Part shown: piece by piece, positions 52,111-60,568 of the stretch | How the letters are laid out: each line of letters starts with the position of its first letter | How positions within the stretch are numbered: the stretch's first letter is position 1 | Assembly: GCF_000718635.1 (NCBI RefSeq) | Contig: NZ_JOBF01000003.1 | Span: 496,001-560,000 of the forward strand | Direction: 5' to 3' | Length of the DNA: 64,000 bases | Source: Streptomyces varsoviensis | GTDB lineage: Bacteria; Actinomycetota; Actinomycetes; Streptomycetales; Streptomycetaceae | Notes under the pieces: generated by a model | Databases searched by the model: none | Told to the model about the DNA's origin: nothing | The model's input: only the letters and a program-made list of their open reading frames with translations | Translations under genes and position numbers: made by a program

Positions 52111-53201
52111 CGGCGGCCCGTCGGGGTCGGCAGCGCGCCGGCCGCCAGCACGCCGCACAGCGACGCCGTGGTCCGGCCGGTCGCGTACGGGTCCGTACCG
52201 GCCGGGCCCTCGTCCTTCGCCCGCTCCCCGGCGAGCAGGGGCCGCAGATACCCGGCGGCGTCCGCCGCGCAGGACTCGGGCCCGGCCTGCACATTGGCCT
52301 GCGCCACCTCGATGTGGTGGTCGCGCAGGTCGTCCCGGTCGAAGCGGAACCGCATCTCGCGCCGGACGGTGAAGAGCGAGACCTGGTCCGCCCCGGCCGC
52401 CGCGCCGTGGCCGGCCCGCGCCGGGCGCAGCGGGTAGACGAAGGTGTGGTCGGCGGTGACCTCCAGCGCGCCGGCCGACTCGGTCACGGTCAGGGTGCCC
52501 CGGACCCGTACGGGCGCGTCGGCGAGGGCGACCTTCGCCGGGTCGAAGCGGACCAGCCAGCCGGTGGCCGCGTGCCGCCCGTCGTCCTCGGGGTGGGCGA
52601 GGCTCTGGTCGTACTGGGCGAGCTGGGAGGGGTCGAGCAGCACGCGCGTGGCCCGGGTGTCGCCGCCGGTGAGCACTTGCGGGTCGAGGGAGGACTTGAC
52701 GACGTACTCCTTGGCGGCGGCGAGCGCGCCCAGCACCTGGCTCTCGGAGAAGTGCTGGGTCTTGCGGGCGGCGGGCAGCGTCACGCCCTCGGAGCCCTCG
52801 CTGAACTGCGCGGCGGGGCTGTGGTCGAAGAGGTCGCGGGCGGAGGAGCCGGCGACGGGGCCGGTGGGCGCGAGCGGGATGAGGGTGGTGCGCAACGGGT
52901 CGGCGGCGGGCGGCGGCGTCTCCTTGTAGGGGTGGCGTACGCCCATGTAGACGGCGGTGCCGAAGGCGAGGGCGACCAGCAGCACCAGGACGAGCACCTG
53001 GCGCGGGGCGCCGATGCGCGCCCAGGGCGAGCGGCTGCGCACCGCCTGCGCGTGGTCGCGCATCCGCTCCCGGGCGGAGAACTCCTGGAGCCGGGCAGCG
53101 CGCACGAACGACTCGTCGAAGACGACGGATCCGTACTCGTCGTCGCTGCTTCCGGGGACACCTTCGGGAGTCCCCTCAGGTGGCTCTCCAGGCCCGGCCA
53201 T
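52107..53201 (-). CDS. Membrane-anchored protein with SVVFDESFVRAA motif
   Basis: Protein of 364 aa. N-terminal cytoplasmic region with SVVFDESFVRAA near residue 25 and FSARERM, one membrane helix (VLVLVLLVALAFGTAVYMGV near residue 75), then an extracytoplasmic domain of about 260 residues. That domain is beta-rich and contains two cysteines (PESCAADA, ASLCGVLA) that could pair. The N-terminal motif recurs in the neighbour at 53332. No known family recognised. Located between an M48 protease and proA, within the region that in S. coelicolor includes genes linked to spore-wall assembly. Confidence 0.78.
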   Translation of the reverse strand: MAGPGEPPEGTPEGVPGSSDDEYGSVVFDESFVRAARLQEFSARERMRDHAQAVRSRSPWARIGAPRQVLVLVLLVALAFGTAVYMGVRHPYKETPPPAADPLRTTLIPLAPTGPVAGSSARDLFDHSPAAQFSEGSEGVTLPAARKTQHFSESQVLGALAAAKEYVVKSSLDPQVLTGGDTRATRVLLDPSQLAQYDQSLAHPEDDGRHAATGWLVRFDPAKVALADAPVRVRGTLTVTESAGALEVTADHTFVYPLRPARAGHGAAAGADQVSLFTVRREMRFRFDRDDLRDHHIEVAQANVQAGPESCAADAAGYLRPLLAGERAKDEGPAGTDPYATGRTTASLCGVLAAGALPTPTGRR

Positions 53202-53331
53202 ACTTCAAGAGTAGGTCCGCGGGCGCTCAGGTAAACGCCCTGGTACACGACAAGTTCGGACGAAAGCTGACGCGTCGCCAGGGGGCGGCCGCGCCCCGGC
53301 GGGCGGCGCGACGAGCGGCGCGCCGGGCCGC

Positions 53332-53928
53332 TCAGGGCGTGCGCGGCGCGGCCGAGGCCACGGGCGCTTCCAGCTCCGCGGAGACCGAGGGCAGTGGGGC
53401 GGGATGCTCCTTGGCGGGGCTGTCCACCCCGCTCGTGGCGGGCGGGGCGGCCGGGCCCTGTCGGCTGTTGGAGGAGGCGCCGCGGAAGACGGCGGTGAAG
53501 GCGAGGGCGACCACGCCGATGCCTATCAGCACGGCGAGCGCCCAGGCCACCGGGCGGTGCCAGCGGGCGTGGCCGCGGTAGGGGCGGCGCAGGGCGCCGT
53601 AGCGGCCGTACGGACCGTAGGCGTCGTCCGGGTCGAGGTCGCTCGCGTCCACCGCGCCATGGCCCGCGCCGGGGCGGGGCCGGCCGCGGCCCTCCTCGCA
53701 CGTCTCGTCGTACGCGTCCTCGTCGGCGGGTGGGGAGAGGGCGCGGCGGGACTGGGCGGCCGCGAGCATCCGCTCGATCGCACTGGGCTCGTGGATCTTG
53801 GCGGACCGTACGAAATCCTCGTCGAGTACCACGGAGGCGAACGGGTCTTCCGCGCCCCCATGGCCGTGATCCTGGCTCTCGGGCTCTTCGCCGTCCGGGA
53901 ACGGCCTGCCCCCCGCGTCGTCCGGCAC
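53332..53928 (-). CDS. Membrane protein sharing the SVVLDEDFVRSA motif
   Basis: Protein of 198 aa. SVVLDEDFVRSA near residue 32 and PSAIERM near residue 46 match the neighbour's N-terminus almost residue for residue. A disordered linker, a Tyr/Arg/Gly-rich patch (YGPYGRYGALRRPYRG), one membrane helix (AWALAVLIGIGVVALAFTAV near residue 130) and a short Pro/Ala/Ser tail follow; there is no large outer domain. It looks like a shortened paralog. Same strand, 130 nt apart, probably one operon. Function unknown. Confidence 0.76.
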   Translation of the reverse strand: MPDDAGGRPFPDGEEPESQDHGHGGAEDPFASVVLDEDFVRSAKIHEPSAIERMLAAAQSRRALSPPADEDAYDETCEEGRGRPRPGAGHGAVDASDLDPDDAYGPYGRYGALRRPYRGHARWHRPVAWALAVLIGIGVVALAFTAVFRGASSNSRQGPAAPPATSGVDSPAKEHPAPLPSVSAELEAPVASAAPRTP

Positions 53929-54210
53929 GTGTCCAGCGTAGCCCCGGAAGGGTCAATTTGGGCAGCCGGTAAGGCAATTCACACCTGCGGGAAAGGGCGT
54001 GCCGAGGCCCCGCGGGGGCTCGCGGCCGTACGCCGGGCTCCCGTGTCCCGGCGGCCCCCGGCACCGCACGCCCGCACACCCGGCGCCGGTCCCCCGACGC
54101 ACGTACGGTCCTGTGCGCTGGAGCCCCGAAGCGCGTACGGCCGCGTGCCCCGGAGGCCCGGCGCGCGTACGGCCGTGCGCGACATAGGCAGGGGCCGCGC
54201 GGCCGGTGGC
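53929..54210. other. 282-nt gap upstream of the motif-family gene
   Basis: Very GC-rich, with repeated GCGCGTACGGCCG-type elements between 54115 and 54180 and no convincing gene. proA ends at its right edge. Confidence 0.45.
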
Positions 54211-55509
54211 TCAGCGCGTGTGCCCGTCCCCCGTCACGATGTACTTCGTCGACGTCAGTTCCGGCAGCCCCATCGGACCGCGCGCGTGCAGCTTCTGCGT
54301 CGAGATGCCGATCTCGGCGCCGAAGCCGAACTGGCCGCCGTCCGTGAAGCGGGTGGAGGCGTTGACCGCGACGGCCGCCGAGTCCACGAGCCGGGTGAAG
54401 CGGCGGGCGGCGGACTGCGAGGAGGTCACGATCGCCTCGGTGTGGCCCGAGGACCAGAGCCGGATGTGGTGGACGGCCGCGTCCAGCGACTCCACGACGG
54501 CGGCGGCGATGTCGTACGAGAGGTACTCGGTCTCCCAGTCCTCGAACGACGCCTCGACCACGGTCGCGGGCGACCCCTCGGCCAGCTCCAGCACCCGCTC
54601 GTCGCCGTGCACGGTGACCCCCGCCTCGGCGAGCGCGGCCAGCGCGCGCGGCAGGAACGCGGCGGCGATGTCCTGGTGCACGAGCAGCGTCTCGGCGGCG
54701 TTGCAGACGCTCGGGCGCTGCGCCTTGGAGTTGACGAGGATGTCGACGGCCATGTCGAGGTCGGCCTCGGCGTCCACGTACACATGGCAGTTGCCGGTGC
54801 CGGTCTCGATCACGGGGACCGTGGACTCCTCGACGACCGTACGGATCAGCGAGGCGCCGCCGCGCGGGATCAGCACGTCCACCATGCCGCGGGCGCGCAT
54901 CAGCTCCCGTACGGACTCCCGGCTCTCCCCCGGCACGAGCTGCACGGCGTCCGCGGGCAGCCCGGAGCCGCCGACGGCGTCGCGCAGGACCTTCACGAGG
55001 GCGGCGTTGGAGGCGGACGCGGAGGACGAACCGCGCAGCAGCACCGCGTTGCCGGACTTGAGGCAGAGCGCGGCGGCGTCCACGGTCACGTTCGGCCGGG
55101 CCTCGTAGATGATCCCGACGACGCCGAGCGGCACCCGGACCTGCCGCAGGTCGATGCCGCCCGGCAGGGTGGAGCCGCGCACCACCTCGCCGACCGGGTC
55201 GGGCAGGGCCACCACGTCCCGTACGTCCTTGGCGATGGCGCGGACCCGCTCGGGCGTCAGGGTGAGCCGGTCGACGACGGACTCGGCGGTGCCCGCGGCC
55301 CGCGCGCGCTCGACGTCCTCCGCGTTGGCCGCGACGACGTCCTTCGTACGGACCTCCAGGGCGTCCGCCATGGCCAGCAGCGCCTCGTCCTTGACCGAGC
55401 GCGGCAGGGGCGCGAGGTCGGCGGCCGCGGCACGGGCGCGGTAGGCGGCGCGCAGCACCGGGGACTGCGGCATGGGGTCGGCCAGGGGCGAGGGGAAGAC
55501 ACTGCTCAT
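54211..55509 (-). CDS. proA: Glutamate-5-semialdehyde dehydrogenase (gamma-glutamyl phosphate reductase)
   Basis: Protein of 432 aa. [36 protein letters not shown] and the catalytic cysteine in [15 protein letters not shown] near residue 270 are diagnostic. It reduces glutamyl-5-phosphate with NADPH in proline synthesis, after ProB. ATG 55509 is used. proB lies about 1.1 kb upstream on the same strand, separated by a small conserved gene and a repeat array. Confidence 0.96.
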   Translation of the reverse strand: MSSVFPSPLADPMPQSPVLRAAYRARAAAADLAPLPRSVKDEALLAMADALEVRTKDVVAANAEDVERARAAGTAESVVDRLTLTPERVRAIAKDVRDVVALPDPVGEVVRGSTLPGGIDLRQVRVPLGVVGIIYEARPNVTVDAAALCLKSGNAVLLRGSSSASASNAALVKVLRDAVGGSGLPADAVQLVPGESRESVRELMRARGMVDVLIPRGGASLIRTVVEESTVPVIETGTGNCHVYVDAEADLDMAVDILVNSKAQRPSVCNAAETLLVHQDIAAAFLPRALAALAEAGVTVHGDERVLELAEGSPATVVEASFEDWETEYLSYDIAAAVVESLDAAVHHIRLWSSGHTEAIVTSSQSAARRFTRLVDSAAVAVNASTRFTDGGQFGFGAEIGISTQKLHARGPMGLPELTSTKYIVTGDGHTR

Positions 55510-55663
55510 GCCGAGCAGCCTACTGAGCGCGCGGCCCGGTCCCACCCCTTATGGCGCATATCCCGCACTGCGAGACGTCGATCACGGCCGCGACGATGGC
55601 CGCGACCGCGGCGGCCAGGACGGCCACGGCGGCGCAGTCCGAACGGGCCGCCGCCGCGCCCCT

Positions 55664-55788
55664 CAGCCCCGGCCCCCTCGAAACCCTCCGCCCTTCAGTC
55701 CCGGCCCCCTCGAAACCTCCGCCCCTCAGTCCCGGCCCCCTCGAAACCTCCGCCCTTCAGCCCCGGCCCCCTCGAAACCTCCGTGCCT
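55664..55788. repeat. 31-bp tandem repeat x 4
   Basis: Four consecutive copies of a 31-bp unit containing CCCGGCCCCCTCGAAACCTC, differing by one to three bases. It lies in the 306-nt gap between proA and the small conserved gene. No coding sense; copy number is likely variable between strains. Confidence 0.85.
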
Positions 55789-55815
55789 CGGCCTCCGGCG
55801 CGTAAGAAGCTCGGC

Positions 55816-56250
55816 TCAGAACGGGTGCACGCCCACCGGGGACGCCGGCGGCGGACCGTAGCCCTCCGCGATGCGCTGGTGGTAGGTCTCGCGGTCGATG
55901 ACCTCCAGGCCGACGATCTCCCACGGGGGGAGCCGGGCCGTGGAGCGGTGCTCGCCCCAGAGCCGGAGCGCGACCGCCGCCGCGTCGTGGAGGTCCCTGG
56001 CCTCCTCCCAGTAGCGGATCTCGGCGTGGTCGTCGGCGTAGCGGCTGGTCAGCAGAAAGGGATGGTCGTGCGCGAGCTGTTCGAGCCCCCGCCGGACCTC
56101 CGCGAGCGGCGACTCGGCGCCCGAGACGCTGAGCGTGATGTGCCACAGCCGCGATTCCTCCGTGCCGCGCGGCTGTGGTTCGGACCCGTGCTCCGTGCTG
56201 CCGGCCCCCGCCGGCGGCTGTGCCTCCTCGCCTGTACCGACGCTGGTCAG
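55816..56250 (-). CDS. Small conserved protein between proA and proB, probable CTG start
   Basis: Protein of about 144 aa. The C-terminal 110 residues look well conserved: LWHITLSVSGAESPLAEVRR, FLLTSRYADDHAEIRYWEEA, PPWEIVGLEVIDRETYHQR, ending PVGVHPF. No ATG, GTG or TTG lies at a sensible place; CTG 56250 (giving MTSVGTGEEAQPP) has a GAGGGACGG stretch upstream. The frame stays open to a GTG at 56589, but that upstream part reads as random Arg/Ala sequence. A mixed alpha/beta protein of unknown function, inserted between proB and proA. Confidence 0.66.
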   Translation of the reverse strand: MTSVGTGEEAQPPAGAGSTEHGSEPQPRGTEESRLWHITLSVSGAESPLAEVRRGLEQLAHDHPFLLTSRYADDHAEIRYWEEARDLHDAAAVALRLWGEHRSTARLPPWEIVGLEVIDRETYHQRIAEGYGPPPASPVGVHPF

Positions 56251-56607
56251 TGCGCGTTCCGCCGTCCCTCGGGGCAGCGCGCCCGGACGCCCTCGTCTCA
56301 CCGGCGGCCTCCTGTTGATCGCTGGCTCCGCGCGCGCGTGCGGCGGAGCCGTTGGTGCTGTGTCCCGCTGTTTCCCGCTGCTGCTCGCAGCATGTCCGTC
56401 GCGGACGGGCCGCTGCCCGAGGCGGCCCCGTTCTTCAAAGTTGACCAGTCCGGGGGCGGCCGCGTGGCGGTTTTCGCGAAGGTGTCCGTACAAAGACTGG
56501 TGAAAGGCCGGACTTCTCCCCCCGGCGCCCGCCGACGCCCCGGACCGCGCCGCCCGGGGCCTCCAGGCCCCCACGGGCGCTCGGCTCACATACTGAGCAC
56601 GACCGGC
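56251..56607. other. 357-nt gap between proB and the small conserved gene
   Basis: If the CTG start at 56250 is right this stretch is untranslated. It is GC-rich with some AT-richer sequence near 56440-56520 that might carry a promoter. No RNA gene recognised. Confidence 0.4.
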
Positions 56608-57735
56608 TCAGGTACTGAGCACGACCAGGTCGTCGCGGTGCACGACCTCGCGCTCGTACTCCGGACCCAGCTCGCGCGCCAGGTCCCGGGTGGAGCGGCC
56701 GATGAGCCGCGGGATCTCCTTGGCGTCGAAGTTCACGAGGCCGCGCGCCACCGCGCGCCCCGCGCCGTCCCGCAGCTCCACCGGGTCGCCCGCCGAGAAC
56801 TCCCCCTCGACCGCCTCGATGCCGGCGGGCAGCAGCGAGCCGTGCCGCTCCAGTACGGCCCGTACGGCGCCGTCGTCCAGGGTGAGGGCGCCGCGGGGCG
56901 CGGAGGCGTGCGCGAGCCACAGCAGCCGGTCGGCGGAGCGGCGGCCGGTGCGGTGGAAGTACGTGCCGGTGGGCCGCCCGGCGAGCGCGTCGGCGGCCTG
57001 GCTGGCGGAGGTCAGGACGACCGGGATGCCGGCCGCGGCGGCGATCCGGGCGGCCTCGACCTTGGTGACCATGCCGCCGGTGCCGACACCGGCCTTGCCC
57101 GCGCTGCCGATGGTGATGCCGTCCAGATCCGCCGGGCCGCCGACCTCCGCGATCCGGGCGGTGCCGGGGGTGCTGGGGTCGCCGTCGTAGAGGCCGTCGA
57201 CGTCGGAGAGGAGGATCAGCAGGTCGGCCCGGACGAGGTGGGCCACGAGCGCGGCGAGCCGGTCGTTGTCGCCGAAGCGGATCTCGTCCGTCGCGACCGT
57301 GTCGTTCTCGTTGACGATCGGTACGGTCCCCATGGCCAGCAGTTGGTCCAGGGTCCGGTAGGCGTTGCGGTAGTGGGCCCGGCGGCTGGTGTCGTCGGAG
57401 GTCAGCAGCACCTGGCCGACGCGCCGGCCGTAGCGCGCGAAGGAGGCCGTGTAGCGGGCGATGAGCAGTCCCTGGCCGACGCTGGCGGCGGCCTGCTGGC
57501 GGGCGAGGTCGCGGGGGCGGCGGTCGAGGCCGAGCGGTGCGAGCCCGGCGGCGATGGCGCCGGAGGAGACCAGGACTATCTCCTTGGGCCGGGGGCCGCG
57601 GGCCCCGGCGAGTACGTCGACGAGCGCGTCGACCCGGTCGGCGTCGAGCCCTCCGGCCGCGGTGGTGAGCGAGGAGGAGCCCACCTTTACCACGACCCTG
57701 CGGGCGTCCGTCACGTCCTGTCTCGCCTCTGCCAC
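56608..57735 (-). CDS. proB: Glutamate 5-kinase
   Basis: Protein of 375 aa. The amino-acid kinase domain starts VVVKVGSSSLTT and contains EIVLVSSGAIAAG, VPIVNENDTVATDEIRFGDN and GTGGMVTKVEAARIAAAAG. The C-terminal PUA domain (residues 285-370) is present. First step of proline synthesis, feedback-inhibited by proline in relatives. GTG start at 57735 with AGG nearby. In most streptomycetes it follows obg; here the CDP-glycerol-transferase-like gene separates them on the other strand. Confidence 0.96.
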   Translation of the reverse strand: MAEARQDVTDARRVVVKVGSSSLTTAAGGLDADRVDALVDVLAGARGPRPKEIVLVSSGAIAAGLAPLGLDRRPRDLARQQAAASVGQGLLIARYTASFARYGRRVGQVLLTSDDTSRRAHYRNAYRTLDQLLAMGTVPIVNENDTVATDEIRFGDNDRLAALVAHLVRADLLILLSDVDGLYDGDPSTPGTARIAEVGGPADLDGITIGSAGKAGVGTGGMVTKVEAARIAAAAGIPVVLTSASQAADALAGRPTGTYFHRTGRRSADRLLWLAHASAPRGALTLDDGAVRAVLERHGSLLPAGIEAVEGEFSAGDPVELRDGAGRAVARGLVNFDAKEIPRLIGRSTRDLARELGPEYEREVVHRDDLVVLST

Positions 57736-58108
57736 GTCGCCTGCAACCCCTGTGCTCGCCTTGTCTGCTCTTGCCCGATTCGTAAATCTACGACAGGCGG
57801 CGACGGGCGCGCCGAGCCGTTCCGGTCCCCGGACGGGGCGCGGCGGCTACAGGGGTGCGGGGGCGCGGCGGCTGCGCCCAACCCAGGACGCGGCAGACGC
57901 GGCAGACGCGGCAGACGCTGGGGACGCGGGGGGGCGAAGCGTGAGGGCGGAGCATATCCCGCGGAGCGCAGGTAAATAATCCCTTTTGGGGTGACTCACA
58001 TCACGGCAGATTGCTACCGGGCCAACGCTCGACATACGGTCAGTGGTCGACCGTTCCCCAAAACGGTCGCACTCAATCCTCCAAATCCCGCTGCCAGGAG
58101 CCCGCCCA
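57736..58108. other. 373-nt divergent intergenic region
   Basis: Between proB and the CDP-glycerol-transferase-like gene. It contains a 9-bp repeat GACGCGGCA x 4 at 57887-57922 and the Crp-like box at 57991-58004, preceded by an AT-rich segment (AAATAATCCCTTTT). Promoters for both genes should lie here. Confidence 0.5.
57991..58004 (+). promoter_or_regulatory. Crp-like palindrome
   Basis: GTGACTCACATCAC fits GTGA-N6-TCAC, the symmetric core bound by CRP-family regulators. It is 105 nt before the GTG of the CDP-glycerol-transferase-like gene and follows an AT-rich stretch. Streptomyces Crp is involved in germination and development, which would suit a wall gene. Not proven. Confidence 0.4.
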
Positions 58109-60190
58109 GTGCCTTCTGCCGGAACAGCCTCCCGCCGAGCCGCGGCGCTCGCGGCGCTGCTCGCGATGCTCGTGTTCTTCGCCGCCCAGCTCGTCGGCGC
58201 GCTGCTGCCCAATGTGCCGCTCTTCGTCGCCGCCTCGGCGGGCGGGCTGGCGCTCGACCTCGTCCTCCAGCACCGCGATCCGGGGCTGCTCTCGCTGCTG
58301 AGCAGGATTCGCCTCGATGTGACGGTCCGGCAGTTGCTGCGCGACATGCTGATCATGGTCGGGCTGCTGCGCGTCCACGACATCGACCCGACGCACGACC
58401 ACGCGCCGCTCTTCGTCGGGCTGCTGCTCTTCTACTGCGCGCACTTCGCGTGCCAGGCCGCCGCGGTCGTCGTCCGCCGGGCCCGTACGCTGCCGTTCCT
58501 GACCCGCAACATCGACGCGTCCGGGCTGCGCCTGTCCGCCGCGCCGCCCCGGCTGCTGGCCCGTCAGCAGGGCCGCCGGCTGCTGCGCTTCTCGGTGCCC
58601 GCCAGCGCCGGCCTGCTCACCACCGCCGCCACCGGCAACGCCCTGTGGGGCGAGATCGGCCTCGGCATCGCGCTGGTCTTCGCCATCGGCGGCACGGTCT
58701 ACCTCGCCACCTGGCTGCTGCCCAAGAAGCGCATCGCCCTCGAATCGCAGGCGCTGGCCTGGCTGGACAAGTGGCTGGCGACGTACCAGCCGACCGTCGG
58801 CATGTACTTCTCCGGCGGCACCTCCTCCGCCTACCAGGCGAACATGTGGCTCTCCACCCTCGCCGAGCTGGACGGCAACCCGATCATCGTGCTCCGCGAG
58901 CGCTTCATGGTGCAGAAGATCGAGGCCACCGACGTGCCCATCGTCTGCATCCCCAAGGTCGTCCACCTGATGGCGCTGGAGCAGTCGTCGCTCAAGATGA
59001 TGCTGCACCCGGCCAACTCCGGTAAGACCTCGCAGGTGCTGCGCATGCCCTCGATCAAGCACGCGTTCACCAACCACGGCGAGAGCGACAAGCTCTCCAG
59101 TTGCAACCCGTACTCGAAGGCGTACGACGAGGTCTGGGTCGCCGGCCCCGCCGCCCGCGAGCGCTACCAGCTCGCGGACATCGGCGTCGAGGACAAGGAC
59201 GTCGTCGAGGTCGGCCGCCCGCAGCTCGCGCCCATCCAGCCGTACAAGGGCGCGCCCGAGGGCGAGTTCACCACCGTGCTGTACGCGCCGACGTGGGAGG
59301 GCTGGGACGGCAACCCCGGCAACACCTCCGTGATGCTCGCGGGCGAGAACATCGTCCGGGAACTCCTCGCCGACCCCAAGGTCCGCCTGCTCTACAAGCC
59401 GCACCCGATGACCGGCTCCGTCGACCCTCGGGCCGGCCGCGCCAACGAGCGCATCATGGCGATGGTCCGCGAGGCCAACACCAAGCGCTCCGGCGCCCGC
59501 CCCGGCCCCGAGGCCGCCGCCGAACTGGCCCGCCGCACCGCCGAGCTGGACCGCCTCACCACCAGCACCTTCCGGGAGAGCGCCGACGAGGTGGAGCGGA
59601 TGATGCTCCAGGGCACCCCCGAGCCCGGCCGCGCCGCGACCGTGGAGGCGGCCACCGCCGCCTGGGAGGCCGCCTACTGGGCCTCGCTGCCGGTCTGGGA
59701 GCACCAGGTCATCACCGACGCCCGGCCCGCCCTCTACACCTGCTTCAACCAGTCCGACCTGCTCATCAGCGACGTGTCCAGCGTCGTCTCCGACTACCTG
59801 AGCAGCGAGAAGCCGTACGCGGTGGCCAACACCAGCGGCATGCCGGAGGACGAGTTCGTCGCGGGCTTCCCGACCGTCAGCGCCGCCACCATCCTCACCC
59901 CGCAGGCCGAGGGCGTGCCGGCGCTCCTGGAGGCCGTCCGCAACCCCGCCAAGGACCGCCTCGCCACCGCCCGCGCCGAGCTGAAGGTCGAGCTGCTCGG
60001 CCCCTCGGACCCGCCGTCGCTGACCCGCTTCAACGCCGCCGCGCTCGCGCTGTGCGAGAAGGCCGACGAACGCCGCGCCCGGATGGCGGCCCGCGCCCCC
60101 GGCGACGTCCCCTCGCCCCGCGACATGGACCCGGCCGCCGACGAGGTCCAGTCGGCCCCGGACGCACCGGAGAAGCGCGCCACGGTCTGA
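58109..60190 (+). CDS. Membrane protein with CDP-glycerol glycerophosphotransferase domain
   Basis: Protein of 693 aa. GTG 58109 has GGAG 8 nt upstream. The first 230 residues contain about five or six hydrophobic helices (LAALLAMLVFFAAQLVGALL, LFVGLLLFYCAHFACQAAAV, IGLGIALVFAIGGTVYLATW). The C-terminal half resembles TagF/CDP-glycerol transferases: AFTNHGESDKL, VEVGRPQLAPI, VLYAPTWEGWDG, LYKPHPMTGS and SDLLISDVSSVVSDYL. It probably polymerises or transfers a polyol phosphate in anionic wall-glycan synthesis. It lies near the LCP gene, as wall-assembly genes do in S. coelicolor SCO2578-SCO2592. The fusion with an N-terminal membrane domain is notable. Confidence 0.86.
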   Translation: MPSAGTASRRAAALAALLAMLVFFAAQLVGALLPNVPLFVAASAGGLALDLVLQHRDPGLLSLLSRIRLDVTVRQLLRDMLIMVGLLRVHDIDPTHDHAPLFVGLLLFYCAHFACQAAAVVVRRARTLPFLTRNIDASGLRLSAAPPRLLARQQGRRLLRFSVPASAGLLTTAATGNALWGEIGLGIALVFAIGGTVYLATWLLPKKRIALESQALAWLDKWLATYQPTVGMYFSGGTSSAYQANMWLSTLAELDGNPIIVLRERFMVQKIEATDVPIVCIPKVVHLMALEQSSLKMMLHPANSGKTSQVLRMPSIKHAFTNHGESDKLSSCNPYSKAYDEVWVAGPAARERYQLADIGVEDKDVVEVGRPQLAPIQPYKGAPEGEFTTVLYAPTWEGWDGNPGNTSVMLAGENIVRELLADPKVRLLYKPHPMTGSVDPRAGRANERIMAMVREANTKRSGARPGPEAAAELARRTAELDRLTTSTFRESADEVERMMLQGTPEPGRAATVEAATAAWEAAYWASLPVWEHQVITDARPALYTCFNQSDLLISDVSSVVSDYLSSEKPYAVANTSGMPEDEFVAGFPTVSAATILTPQAEGVPALLEAVRNPAKDRLATARAELKVELLGPSDPPSLTRFNAAALALCEKADERRARMAARAPGDVPSPRDMDPAADEVQSAPDAPEKRATV

Positions 60191-60568
60191 GCCGGGCCCC
60201 GGCCCGGCACGGCACGGCACGCGAAAGGCCCCGGAGGATCATCCTCCGGGGCCTTCCCCGTATCCGCTCCGCCCCGGCCGCGCCGCGCGGACCCGGCCGT
60301 ACACGTACGGGCTCGCCAGGGCTCCGCCCCCCGTAAGCGGCCCCTGTACGTACGGCCCAGCAGCGCTCACGCCCGTACACCGCTCGCGTACGCCGCGCCC
60401 GTACGTCCTCCCCGTACGGCCTCTCGTACGGGGAGGCTGTACGAGCTCCGGCACGGCCTTCCCGTACGAGCTTCCCCGACGGCGCAGCCCGCACGTACGG
60501 CGCCCGGGGCGGGCCCGAGCCCAAGCCCGCGGCGCGCGGCGCCGCGGGCTCCGGCGTGCGGCGCGCCC
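60191..60568. other. 378-nt gap with palindrome and dense GTAC motifs
   Basis: After the terminator at 60225-60255, positions 60296-60500 contain more than a dozen GTAC sites, mostly as CCGTACG or CGTACGG. No gene is credible on either strand. Confidence 0.6.
60225..60255. terminator. Perfect palindromic bidirectional terminator
   Basis: AAGGCCCCGGAGGA pairs perfectly with TCCTCCGGGGCCTT around a 3-nt loop, 35 nt after the stop of the CDP-glycerol-transferase-like gene. With the A/T ends it can stop transcription in both directions (also from obg). Confidence 0.85.

Noticed and set aside
53404..57975. Very long plus-strand open frame (over 1500 codons) across the proA-proB region
   Set aside because: It runs antisense to proA and proB, whose motifs are intact. 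It is a by-product of high GC at third codon positions.
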